The notes under the pieces: generated by a model
Seen by the model: only the letters and a program-made list of their open reading frames with translations
Databases searched by the model: none
What the model was told of the DNA's origin: nothing
Made by a program: the position numbers and the translations under genes
Assembly (NCBI GenBank): GCA_943842245.1
Contig: CALTAJ010000002.1
Location: forward strand, 893,596-957,595
Source: an uncultured Flavobacteriaceae bacterium
Lineage (GTDB): Bacteria > Bacteroidota > Bacteroidia > Flavobacteriales > Flavobacteriaceae
DNA length: 64,000 bases
Direction of reading: 5' to 3'
Shown: piece after piece, positions 47,804 to 55,315 of the stretch
How the letters are laid out: every line of letters starts with the position of its first letter
Numbering within the stretch: position 1 is the stretch's first letter

Positions 47804-47877
47804 TCCTCCTTAGCTCAGTTGGTTAGAGCATCTGACTGTTAATCAGAGGGTCCTAAGTTCGAGTCTTAGAGGGGGAG
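47804..47877 (+). tRNA. tRNA-Asn (GTT)
   Basis: 74 bases fold as a cloverleaf: acceptor TCCTCCT pairs with AGGGGGA with one G-T pair, D-arm TAGCTCAGTTGGTTAGAGCA, anticodon arm TCTGA-CTGTTAA-TCAGA with anticodon GTT, T-arm CTAAG-TTCGAGT-CTTAG. CCA is not encoded. It stands inside the accessory region and is a plausible historic integration point. Confidence 0.95.
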
Positions 47878-47913
47878 CTAGCTTAACCGCTACACTACAC
47901 TACTAAACTAAAG

Positions 47914-47938
47914 CCCTCGCGTAAAGCGGGGGTTTTTT
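47914..47938 (+). terminator. Rho-independent terminator after tRNA-Asn
   Basis: CCCTCGC, a GTAAA loop and GCGGGGG followed by six T, 37 bases beyond the tRNA. Confidence 0.85.
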
Positions 47939-48006
47939 CTTTTAGTGTTATTTTGATGGTCGAATTTCAATTACTCACTTTTTACTCACCTCAGACATAA
48001 AAAAAA

Positions 48007-48063
48007 GCCCCCCTAGAATGAATTAGAAGGGATTTAGGTTGTGTCCATTGGTGGAGAAAAACC
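48007..48063 (-). repeat. Second dispersed repeat, copy 1 (partial)
   Basis: GATTTAGGTTGTGTCCATTG and the GGTGGAGAAAAACC that follows match 49281-49325 in the same orientation. It lies just past the 3' end of the DUF1996 lipoprotein gene, so that gene is bracketed by two direct copies. Confidence 0.6.
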
Positions 48064-48110
48064 TGCACTGAATAAAAAGGCTTATTCATATAAAATACTC
48101 GTTATTTCAT

Positions 48111-49166
48111 TCAATCGTCTCCGTTTTGGGTTGTTACAACCTCTTGAAGTCGTGTACCGTCTCCAAGAAGACCAACGTCGCAATCATATCCGGGGTTGAT
48201 ACAATTATTGATGATAAGATCCATAATGTCTGAATCCCATCCGTTCATCCAATCTCCATGCAAAGATGAACCGTTTGGATGTAATTCCTTCATATCTGAA
48301 GAGAGATACCAGGTGTCAGATGGTCCTGTCGAATTAGTGACCATAACGGCGAACTTATAGGAAATTTCTGGTATTGCTATGGGATGTGAATCTGGACATC
48401 TCCCTGTTCCTGTGAATGGTGTCTCTGCCGGTATTGGGTAAGACATGTGGCTGCGCTTATCGTCTGAGGTCAGATTAACCCCATCCCAACACTGAGGAAA
48501 TACAACTCGAAACTCCAGCAAGTCGCCTACTTGACATTTGGGCAAGTATGGTACATGGTCCATTGGGTCGCCCTCATCAAATTGAGGAAGTGGAGCCTCC
48601 CAACTTTCGCAACGATACTTTGCGCTTACAACATCTTGCGGTTGAGACATGTCATGACCTGAAATCATTACAAGTCCTTCTGGCGGAGCTTGGATGATAT
48701 CACCAGGTAAGTGATAGCCACTCTTGTAATAGAAGAGTACTTCCTTGTATTCCAATCGCGTTCCGTCCGCTGAAAAAAGTGCAGGAACCCAATAAGCAGA
48801 CTGGTTTAGTGCGATACCCTCACAGGTTGATGGTTCTGTTGCATTTTCTATCATATCTATGGTTGTATTGGCATCCGTCTTTTTGAATCCAAAGAAAACA
48901 TGCTGATGGGCAGCACCAGCCTGACCAGGGTGAACAAGTGGATCATCATTGTTTACATGAGATTCCTCGCAGTGTGTGCGGAAATTCCCAGTTCCATCTC
49001 CGTTAATGTAAATATTTTCATTAGAAAGAATCCTGCCAGGCTGTAATTCACTTAGGGGAGGAGGACTGGTCTTCACGAGGTCGCTATCGTCTTCTTCTGT
49101 AGAACAGCCATAAAGGATTAGGAATGCTGTTAGTGATAATACTAAAGGGTAGCTTAGTTTTTTCAT
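48111..49166 (-). CDS. DUF1996 lipoprotein
   Basis: 351 residues. Signal peptide MKKLSYPLVLSLTAFLILYG ends in the lipobox YGC (Cys21), then an acidic STEEDD linker. The mature part is a DUF1996 domain with AAHQHVFFGF and paired cysteines (HCEESH, CEGIAL, CESWEAP, CQVGDL). Function unknown; fungal and bacterial relatives are secreted. The signal peptide is nearly the same as in the lipoproteins at 52373 and 53880 although the mature domains are unrelated. Codon and base use is more G+C-rich than its neighbours, which suggests transfer. Confidence 0.82.
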   Translation of the reverse strand: MKKLSYPLVLSLTAFLILYGCSTEEDDSDLVKTSPPPLSELQPGRILSNENIYINGDGTGNFRTHCEESHVNNDDPLVHPGQAGAAHQHVFFGFKKTDANTTIDMIENATEPSTCEGIALNQSAYWVPALFSADGTRLEYKEVLFYYKSGYHLPGDIIQAPPEGLVMISGHDMSQPQDVVSAKYRCESWEAPLPQFDEGDPMDHVPYLPKCQVGDLLEFRVVFPQCWDGVNLTSDDKRSHMSYPIPAETPFTGTGRCPDSHPIAIPEISYKFAVMVTNSTGPSDTWYLSSDMKELHPNGSSLHGDWMNGWDSDIMDLIINNCINPGYDCDVGLLGDGTRLQEVVTTQNGDD

Positions 49167-49197
49167 TATTACAAGGTATGGAGATTAGGTAAAAATC

Positions 49198-49345
49198 CAA
49201 CCTCGTATCCACACTTTCCCCAAACAACTCCCCCCTAAAATGTCTTTTATAGATCTTAGGTTAAGCCAATGATATCCATGGATTAGAAGGAAATTGGATT
49301 GTGTCCATTGGTGTAAAAGAAAAACCCTCCGCTTGGGAGGGCTAT
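49198..49345 (-). repeat. Second dispersed repeat, copy 2
   Basis: About 148 bases that recur inverted at 53669-53822. On the minus strand it contains a hairpin terminator, a CACCAATGGACACAATCCAA segment, and a TTAGGGGGGAGTTGTTTGGG segment ahead of the DUF1996 lipoprotein gene. Confidence 0.75.
49318..49342 (-). terminator. Terminator of the SMP-30 gene
   Basis: On the minus strand CCCTCCC, AAGC loop, GGAGGG and a T-run; 19 bases beyond the SMP-30-like stop. It is part of the dispersed repeat. Confidence 0.8.
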
Positions 49346-49360
49346 ATTTCTTATGTTAAG

Positions 49361-50374
49361 TTATTTAAGTTTGATTCTATAAACTTTTGGGTTTGATAAA
49401 AATCCTGTAGCATAAAGATATTTTTCTTCTTTATCAAAAGCACAATTTGTAATATGCCCAAAATCAATTTTTGCTTTTAACTTTCCCGATGGAGAAATAA
49501 CAAGTAAGCCTCCTGGTCCTGATGTAAAAACATGTCCACTTGAATGAACTTTCATACCATCAAAGTTTCCTTCCACTTTGCCGAAGAGATCTTTACCATC
49601 AAAAAAAGTTTCTACTTCGTTCGTCTCTAAATTAATTTTTTTAATAGCTGGGCTATTATCTAAAATCCCCATTTTATTTACATATAGTGATTTTTCATCT
49701 TCTGAAAGAGCAATGCCATTTGGAACATCAATATCTTTAGTTATTAATGTTGTTGTCATATCATTAGGATTATATTTAAATACGCCATTAAAATTTAACT
49801 TTCTCATTTCTGTTTCTACAAAAGAAAAAGTTACTGCATCAAAAAAAGCAAAAGGAGGATCAGTAAAATACATAGTCCCATCTTTTGATAAAGTTATATC
49901 ATTGGGACTGTTTAGTGTTTTCCCTTCAAAATTATCAACTATTGTCTCAAACTGAGGAACATCAGATTCCATATTTTTCAACATAGCTAATCTTCTATCT
50001 CCATGTTGACACAAAATGAGATTCCCCTTCATATCTAAAGCAAGTCCATTAGCTCCTAAAATTCCCTCCCCTAAGTTTGGTGCGTATCCAGTATTTCCAC
50101 TTGGAACAATAAATTCAGAAGTTCCATTTACTTCATTCCATTTGAAAATCTTATTACTTATTACATCACTAAAATAAAGTGATTTTGATTTTTCATCCCA
50201 AACAGGTCCTTCGGGTAATGCAATTGAATCAGCAATGATTTCAACAGTAGCTGAAATATCAATTATTGATTCTATAGAATTGTCATAGATTTCAATTTTG
50301 GAATTTGGCTGTTTCTTGTTAGAATTACAGAAAGTGAGTAATAAAAAACTAAAACCCAAAAATATTTTCTTCAT
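49361..50374 (-). CDS. SMP-30/gluconolactonase-like lipoprotein
   Basis: 337 residues: lipobox LLTFC (Cys16), then a six-bladed SMP-30/LRE propeller with ALPEGPVWDEKSKSLYFSD, GANGLALDMKGNLILCQHG, LNSPNDITLSKDGTMYFTDP and VPNGIALSEDEKSLYV. These carry the metal-binding Glu, Asn and Asp of the family. Probably a lactonase acting in the periplasm or at the surface. It stands between two copies of mobile-type repeat sequence. Confidence 0.9.
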   Translation of the reverse strand: MKKIFLGFSFLLLTFCNSNKKQPNSKIEIYDNSIESIIDISATVEIIADSIALPEGPVWDEKSKSLYFSDVISNKIFKWNEVNGTSEFIVPSGNTGYAPNLGEGILGANGLALDMKGNLILCQHGDRRLAMLKNMESDVPQFETIVDNFEGKTLNSPNDITLSKDGTMYFTDPPFAFFDAVTFSFVETEMRKLNFNGVFKYNPNDMTTTLITKDIDVPNGIALSEDEKSLYVNKMGILDNSPAIKKINLETNEVETFFDGKDLFGKVEGNFDGMKVHSSGHVFTSGPGGLLVISPSGKLKAKIDFGHITNCAFDKEEKYLYATGFLSNPKVYRIKLK

Positions 50375-50608
50375 TTTAATTGATTTATGGTTAATAAGCT
50401 GCTAATATAAAAAAAACCTCGATTAAAAGGGGTTCGAGTCAAGGTTTCTACGCAACCCTAAATGGCTGTTTTCTCGCTGTATTTTCGGTGTATTTGTGCT
50501 GTTATTGTGCTGTATTTTCACTGTGTTTTCGGTGTATTTAATTTAGCTTTCTCACGTTATCCTCACGTTATTTTTTTGTTTTGCGGTATGATTAAACACT
50601 TTTTTTAG
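50375..50608. other. Repeat-rich intergenic stretch
   Basis: Contains TCGGTGTATT twice, the exact 22-bp inverted partner of 46245-46266, and a CTCGA/TCGAG hairpin at about 50415-50436. No gene is supported. This is the origin-like part of the second inverted module. Confidence 0.6.
50496..50517 (-). repeat. 22-bp repeat with ATACAGC units, copy 2
   Basis: Reverse complement of 46245-46266 without mismatch. Flanked on both sides by TCGGTGTATT. Confidence 0.75.
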
Positions 50609-50740
50609 TTACAATTCATCTAGTAATTTAATTCTACAGTAAGTAGAAACAGACAGGTGCTTTTCATTAGCTTTTTGAATTAGCTTTTCCTTATCTGAAG
50701 GCTTCAATCTCATGTTAATTATTCCATCTAAAAATTCCAT
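50609..50740 (-). CDS. Tiny ribbon-helix-helix protein, mobilisation-type (second copy)
   Basis: 43 residues: strand IINMRLKPSDKEKLIQKA, then NEKHLSVSTYCRIKLLDEL. It shares the VSTYCR-x-KL ending and layout with the 46417 protein. Followed by AATACACCGA repeats in the same relative arrangement, so the whole module is an inverted, diverged duplicate. It excludes a longer plus-strand reading from 50712. Confidence 0.6.
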   Translation of the reverse strand: MEFLDGIINMRLKPSDKEKLIQKANEKHLSVSTYCRIKLLDEL

Positions 50741-50885
50741 AGTTTTTCTTTTATGTTATACTATATATACGTTTAAGGTAAGCCCGTTCGGTCTAGTCTA
50801 CAAGGGCGTGTTACATAAGAAGACATACTACTACATATTGAGTAAATATTTCTTTAGCTTTAGTGTTCAACTAAAATCCAAAAAC

Positions 50886-50993
50886 ATGAAAACAGACATT
50901 TATACGAAAATAGTTCTCACAGTAATTGCGTTAGCACTTACAGTTATTACACTTCAAAACTTTGACTTTATACCTAAAGCCTTTATCTCATAA
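50886..50993 (+). CDS. Small conserved flavobacterial membrane peptide
   Basis: 35 residues: KTDIYTKIVLTVIALALTVI followed by TLQNFDFIPKAF. It has one membrane helix. Peptides with the MKTDIYTK start are widespread in Flavobacteria in my recollection; role unknown. An upstream in-frame ATG at 50712 would add 58 residues that overlap the minus-strand RHH gene and is not convincing. A strong terminator follows at once. Confidence 0.65.
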   Translation: MKTDIYTKIVLTVIALALTVITLQNFDFIPKAFIS

Positions 50994-51023
50994 AAAAACC
51001 CTTTTTATTAAGGGTTTTTTTAT
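50994..51023 (+). terminator. Rho-independent terminator
   Basis: AAACCCTT, loop TTTATT, AAGGGTTT and a T-run directly after the stop codon of the 35-residue gene. Confidence 0.88.
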
Positions 51024-51109
51024 ACCCTTTTTTAAAATATATTTAATTAAATTAGAGATATGAAAAAAAGACAAAATTCGGGAATACTTGACGCTAAGTA
51101 ATATTAAAA

Positions 51110-51253
51110 ATGGATAAACAATTTACTTATAATGAAAGAAAAGCCAGCCCAACATTAATTTGGTTACTATTCCTTTTTTTAGGATGGTCTTATGGCTCTC
51201 TCGGAAAGATAGGAACACAAATCTTATATTACATTACCATTGGTGGTTTATGA
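51110..51253 (+). pseudogene. Truncated TM2-type small membrane protein
   Basis: 47 codons: DKQFTYNERKASPTLIWLLF then LFLGWSYGSLGKIGTQILYY and ITIGGL before the stop. TM2-domain proteins normally continue with a second helix and a DRF-like motif after GGLG; here the frame ends exactly where the next gene begins (ATGA overlap). It looks like a gene whose 3' half was replaced by the VOC gene. Confidence 0.5.
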
Positions 51254-51636
51254 AAATTGAACATATAGCCATTTGGACTTTAGATTTAGAAAAAATGAAG
51301 AGTTTTTATCTGAATTTTTTCGACTTAAAACCAAATGAAAAATATTATAATCCAAAGAAAAAATTTAGCTCATATTTTTTGGCATTTGAAAATGGTCCTC
51401 GCATAGAATTAATGCATAGACCTGACATATCTGAATTTATTGAGAAATCGGATTCAAAATTAGGTCTGACTCATTTTGCTATTTCTGTTGGGTCAAAGGA
51501 AAAGGTTGACTCGCTTACTGAATTAGTACGGAAAAATGGATTTAATATTATTGGAGAGCCTCGGACAACTGGAGATGGATATTATGAAAGTGTAATCTCT
51601 GACCCAGAAGGAAATTTGATTGAAATAACTGAATAA
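51250..51636 (+). CDS. VOC-family (glyoxalase/dioxygenase-fold) protein
   Basis: 128 residues from ATG 51250: MKIEHIAIWTLDLEKMKSFY with the first metal-ligand His, RIELMHRPDI, LTHFAISVG with the second His, and DPEGNLIEITE with the Glu. All four segments of the VOC fold are present, so it is probably an active metal enzyme such as glyoxalase I-like or a resistance protein. The 51160 start would add 30 residues from another frame and is rejected. It overlaps the truncated TM2 gene by four bases. Confidence 0.85.
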   Translation: MKIEHIAIWTLDLEKMKSFYLNFFDLKPNEKYYNPKKKFSSYFLAFENGPRIELMHRPDISEFIEKSDSKLGLTHFAISVGSKEKVDSLTELVRKNGFNIIGEPRTTGDGYYESVISDPEGNLIEITE

Positions 51637-51704
51637 AAAACGGCATACCAATTAGGTCTTCTGGGTTTCTGCTTGTAAGCAATGTCTATTAGAAGTCAAA
51701 AAAA

Positions 51705-51733
51705 GAAACCCCCACTATAAATATGGGGGCACT
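51705..51733 (-). terminator. Terminator of the minus-strand fragment
   Basis: CCCCCA and TGGGGG around a nine-base loop; on the minus strand it is followed by GTTTC and a T-run. It stands just beyond the stop at 51742 and so belongs to that gene fragment. Confidence 0.65.
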
Positions 51734-51741
51734 TGGAAACG

Positions 51742-51880
51742 CTAATTTTTATATAATCCTAGGTCTGGATTCTCATCTACAAAATCATTCCATTCAGGGT
51801 CAATTTTAACTGGGGTTGCATCCAGGGTTTTCATAATGTTTAAATAGTAGTCGTCAATGGCTTCGCCTTTTCCTATCAAT
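51742..51880 (-). pseudogene. C-terminal fragment of an unidentified protein
   Basis: Open frame without its own beginning: IGKGEAIDDYYLNIMKTLDA, then TPVKIDPEWNDFVDENPDLG and a short LYKN end. The homology to a coding gene stops where the Rep fragment begins at about 51883. I do not recognise the family. Confidence 0.45.
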
Positions 51881-51884
51881 CCTT

Positions 51885-52193
51885 ACCTGTAGAACGCCAT
51901 ACAAGATACGCACCATGACTGTCAGAAAATGGATTTCAAAGCTTTTTATCAACTCTAATAAAGTGGAAAAGGTATTTTTCGTAACTGAGAGAGACAAAGG
52001 AGATTACAACAACTTACACGCTCACATGCTTATTGGCACAAATACAGATATGACTTACAGGGAAGTGAGATATGGGTTAGGTAACATATCAGTAGGAGAT
52101 TATCAACCAGTCTATGATAGTGAGGCTGTATGTAAGTATGTAACTAAGCATATTGGTAAGGACGTGGACTATGAAATTATTTTTAAAAGCTAA
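51885..52193 (+). pseudogene. 5'-truncated HUH-type Rep protein, copy 1
   Basis: Reading frame TCRTPYKIRTMTVRKW to KS. It contains an HUH-like metal motif LHAHMLIG and a catalytic-tyrosine-like Y-x-x-K in CKYVTKHIGKD, as in rolling-circle replication initiators of small phages and plasmids. The N-terminal domain upstream of TCRTPYK is missing; in copy 2 a few more residues (FQWNYFA) remain. Could be expressed from ATG 51915 as a 92-residue relic. Confidence 0.6.
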
Positions 52194-52372
52194 AAAATTG
52201 ACCTCGACACTTTATTAATGATAGTGGTGGGGTTAAAAAGTTTCACTTTCCCTTTTAGAGCCTACTCATGAGATAGTATTATAACCCAATCTTTAGAGGC
52301 ATTTGAAAAGAAAATTAGTTACATCGTTATGTTACTATTCCTTGCCATTCTATATTTTCTTAATTTAGACGT

Positions 52373-53620
52373 ATGAAAAAACTACTCTACCCTTTAGCAT
52401 TCCCCCTGTCAGCATTCTTATTTGTTTATAGCTGCTCTGCAGAAGAGGACACAACTCCTCCTCCACAAGTCCAACAACCAACTCCTGAACCAGAGGCAGA
52501 GATTTCACAATTCACCCTTACAGTAACTGCTGGAGAAGGAGGGACAGTCTCTACAGAAGGAGGAACTTATGATGAAGGTACTGAGATTACTGTTACAGCA
52601 ACTCCAGACGATGGATACGAGTTTATAGAATGGGATGGAAATGATAATCAGTCAAATAGTTTTACTATAAGTGTTAATTCTAACATAACCATTCAGGCAA
52701 ATTTTCAGATTATACAATCAAATGAAAATTACTATTCAAGCGGAGATATAATACCCATTGAACCTGTCGTTTTTTACGATAGAGAATTAACGATTAACGG
52801 AATCAAATTACTTGCTGCTGGTTCTATTGGAGGTCAAGAAGCTGTGCCAGATAGTTGGGTATATAAAACAGCACAAGTATTTAAACTGCTAATGGAAAGT
52901 GATGCAGAAGGAATTGATTCTGATGCACAGATAAATATGATAAAAACCCTTAAAGGTGAAATTGGGTGGCATCAAGGATACCCGGCGGGTCAAAGAATTG
53001 CTAGAGGAGGTGGAAATGAATATTCTCCAAATTTCTTAGATGATAACCGGAATCAATCTTATCCTGGTTTAGAAGCCTTTGAAGATGCTTTAGCTTTAGA
53101 TGATATGGTATGGTACAAAAATATTGATAGTCAGGGCACAGGAGATGATGATATTAATGAAATAATTGAGCATACGCTTCATACCATTCATCGTTTTGGA
53201 GTAAGAGGAGGAGTTGAGGGCTCAACTGAGGCACTAAATATAGAGGCAGAAGAAGAAGATATTACTAATACAGATATTTTTCTTGCAATGAAAGAAGCCT
53301 ACACAAATGGGGTTTTTGATATTGAAGGTTATGGAGGAGATATCAACAATCGTGATGCTTGGCCAGTTATGCTTAAAGAATACCAGTATTTATTGACCTT
53401 TGGAATGTGGGAATTCAGTGAATTTTGGGAAGGAGGAAGTCTATCTCCGGAATGGAATGATAATGCAAGAACCCCATCAGGTATTCAAGCAAATAATCCA
53501 TTGGGATATGAACTTTATAATACATACTTCAAACCTGTAATTTCAATACCAAGTAAAGAGATATTAAGAGAAATATTTAAAGACGATGACCAAGGAGAGT
53601 CAGGATATATAGTTGATTAA
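52373..53620 (+). CDS. Modular lipoprotein: InlB-type repeat plus unrecognised domain with EHTLH motif
   Basis: 415 residues. Signal MKKLLYPLAFPLSAFLFVYS and lipobox SCS (Cys21), then a Pro-rich linker (TTPPPQ-VQQPTPEPEA) and one Bacterial_repeat/InlB-B-type unit (about 50-115: GGTVSTEGGTYDEGTEITV). The C-terminal 290 residues are unrelated to the sister gene; they contain IIEHTLHTIHRFGV, which may bind a metal, and DDMVWY. The preceding TAATTTAG box suggests a very short leader. Function unknown; likely a surface or secreted enzyme. Confidence 0.72.
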   Translation: MKKLLYPLAFPLSAFLFVYSCSAEEDTTPPPQVQQPTPEPEAEISQFTLTVTAGEGGTVSTEGGTYDEGTEITVTATPDDGYEFIEWDGNDNQSNSFTISVNSNITIQANFQIIQSNENYYSSGDIIPIEPVVFYDRELTINGIKLLAAGSIGGQEAVPDSWVYKTAQVFKLLMESDAEGIDSDAQINMIKTLKGEIGWHQGYPAGQRIARGGGNEYSPNFLDDNRNQSYPGLEAFEDALALDDMVWYKNIDSQGTGDDDINEIIEHTLHTIHRFGVRGGVEGSTEALNIEAEEEDITNTDIFLAMKEAYTNGVFDIEGYGGDINNRDAWPVMLKEYQYLLTFGMWEFSEFWEGGSLSPEWNDNARTPSGIQANNPLGYELYNTYFKPVISIPSKEILREIFKDDDQGESGYIVD

Positions 53621-53622
53621 AG

Positions 53623-53650
53623 GGAAATCCTCAGCATATCCTCCCCATTT
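53623..53650 (+). repeat. Array repeat, copy 3 (degenerate left arm)
   Basis: AAATCCTCAGCATATCCTCC then CCATTTAA, just after the stop of the lipoprotein gene. Weak match. Confidence 0.45.
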
Positions 53651-53668
53651 AATACAAAATCAAATTAT

Positions 53669-53695
53669 CCCTCCCACAAGCGGAGGGTTTTTCTT
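53669..53695 (+). terminator. Terminator of the 52373 lipoprotein gene
   Basis: CCCTCC, CACAAGC loop, GGAGGG and TTTTTCTTTT. It is the counterpart of the terminator at 49318 in inverted orientation. Confidence 0.82.
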
Positions 53696-53822
53696 TTACA
53701 CCAATGGATACAATCCAAATCCCCTCTAATCCATTGATATCATTGCCTTAAACCTGAGATTCCATGTAGTGGTTTTAGGGGGGAGTTGTTTGGGGGAATT
53801 TTGTAGTGTGGAGGATAAAAAT
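53669..53822 (+). repeat. Second dispersed repeat, copy 3
   Basis: Inverted copy of 49198-49345: terminator, CACCAATGGATACAATCCAA segment and TTAGGGGGGAGTTGTTTGGG segment before the next lipoprotein gene. Confidence 0.75.
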
Positions 53823-53879
53823 TAGTTACATCGTTATCCAACTATTTTATATACTTTTTAATTTTCTTAATTTAGAATT

Positions 53880-55250
53880 ATGAAAAAACTACTCTACCCT
53901 TTCGCATTCGCCCTAACAGTATTCCTTATTCTTTACAGTTGTTCGGCTGAGGAAGAGGACACAACTCCTCCTCCAACAGTTCAACAGCCTACTCCAGAGC
54001 CCGAACCCCCAGCACCAACAAAGTATACCCTCACAGTTACTGCATCAGAAGGTGGAACAGTATCTACTGAAGGAGGCACATATGAAGAAGGAACAGAGGT
54101 GACCATTACAGCTAATGCTAATGAAGGATATAGTTTTATAGGATGGGAGGGGAGTGATTTAACAAATAACAGTTTAACTATTACACTCAGTTTAAATCAA
54201 ACTATTTTAGCCCAGTTTGAACTAAATTCACCATCTACAGGGAATATTTCAATAGAATCTAATGTTTTTGCTTCTTCTGATGTAAATCAATTAGAAAAAC
54301 AATTTTTAATAACTGCATTAGAGACCGTTATGGATATTTTTGAAGTTGATATTCCTGTAGAATATTATGTATTAGGTGAAGACATAGATGCAGCAAATGA
54401 ATTAGCTTCTATCTTTTGTAATAGAAGGCTAGAAAGTAGCATAGAGAGTTGGAACTTACAAGATATAAATACAGACCCATACAGTCAATGTTTAGAGTTT
54501 ATGATGTATCCTAATCAATCCGAGGCTAGCGTCATTGGTGAGATTTTAAATTGGAATGATGAAGATATTAAAGGAGAGTTTGAACAGGCAAGAGCTAATG
54601 AAGGTCCCGGTGCCGCTTGGGCTCAGTTAGTGTCAGAGGGTGCTTTAGGGCTAGTAATTTCCGGGAATTCTGCTGTAGGGGGAATCACAAGTGGATTTGA
54701 AAGCGGAGCATTTAATTATGTTTTTCACGAATACTTTCACATTTACCAATTACACAAAAACACATTAGATATATATGATTATGGTGAAGATGAATTAAAA
54801 TTCATTGATGCTAGTTGGTTTATTGAAGGTGGTGCATCATTCTATGCTGATAAGCTAGTAAGAACAAAAATTAATTCCGGATTAATAAATGAGTCAAGTG
54901 AATACGACGAAACATTAAGAGAACAATATTCAGGAACAATGGAATTTATCAAAAATGAAATTACAAATGGAAATTTGAGCCAAGATGGTTTAGAAAATTT
55001 TAATTACTACAAAGACAAAGATTGGAATATCTATGGATATTCATTAGGAGCTTGGTCAGTGGCATATCTAAACTCCATTGCATCTAATGAATACTCTTTA
55101 ATTGATTTTTATAACAAGTTTTCTGATTTAGGAAGTAAAGAAGCATTTCTCAATGTGTATGGAATAACAATAGAGGAATTCTATACAGGATTTAATGCCT
55201 TTTTAAAAAAGCCTGTTAATGAACAAATAGAAATCATCCCAGATATTTAA
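53880..55250 (+). CDS. Modular lipoprotein: InlB-type repeat plus HEXXH gluzincin-like peptidase domain
   Basis: 456 residues. Signal peptide MKKLLYPFAFALTVFLILYS, lipobox SCS (Cys21), linker TTPPPT-VQQPTPEPEP, and the same repeat unit as the 52373 protein (GGTVSTEGGTYEEGTEVTI). The C-terminal domain has a zinc-protease motif HEYFH in FNYVFHEYFHIYQ (about 287) and a downstream Glu in WFIEGGASFYADKL (about 315), the gluzincin arrangement. Likely a surface-anchored metallopeptidase. Stop codon is the first triplet of array repeat copy 4. Confidence 0.8.
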   Translation: MKKLLYPFAFALTVFLILYSCSAEEEDTTPPPTVQQPTPEPEPPAPTKYTLTVTASEGGTVSTEGGTYEEGTEVTITANANEGYSFIGWEGSDLTNNSLTITLSLNQTILAQFELNSPSTGNISIESNVFASSDVNQLEKQFLITALETVMDIFEVDIPVEYYVLGEDIDAANELASIFCNRRLESSIESWNLQDINTDPYSQCLEFMMYPNQSEASVIGEILNWNDEDIKGEFEQARANEGPGAAWAQLVSEGALGLVISGNSAVGGITSGFESGAFNYVFHEYFHIYQLHKNTLDIYDYGEDELKFIDASWFIEGGASFYADKLVRTKINSGLINESSEYDETLREQYSGTMEFIKNEITNGNLSQDGLENFNYYKDKDWNIYGYSLGAWSVAYLNSIASNEYSLIDFYNKFSDLGSKEAFLNVYGITIEEFYTGFNAFLKKPVNEQIEIIPDI

Positions 55251-55278
55251 ATCATCGGCATATCCTCTTCATTAAGTT
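55248..55278 (+). repeat. Array repeat, copy 4 (left arm)
   Basis: TAAATCATCGGCATATCC then TCTTCATTAAGTT; begins with the stop codon of the peptidase lipoprotein. Sequence after AAGTT is unrelated to the other copies. Confidence 0.75.
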
Positions 55279-55315
55279 TTAGCAAGCTTAGTTTCCCAAC
55301 TCCTTTTCAATTTCA

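Noticed and set aside
50415..50450. tRNA fragment
   Set aside because: GGGGTTCGAGTC resembles a T-loop, but the flanking bases do not form a T-stem or acceptor and it does not match the tRNA-Asn in the window.
50712..50885. N-terminal extension of the 35-residue membrane peptide from ATG 50712
   Set aside because: The added residues have no protein character, overlap the minus-strand RHH gene, and the MKTDIYTK start is the conserved one.
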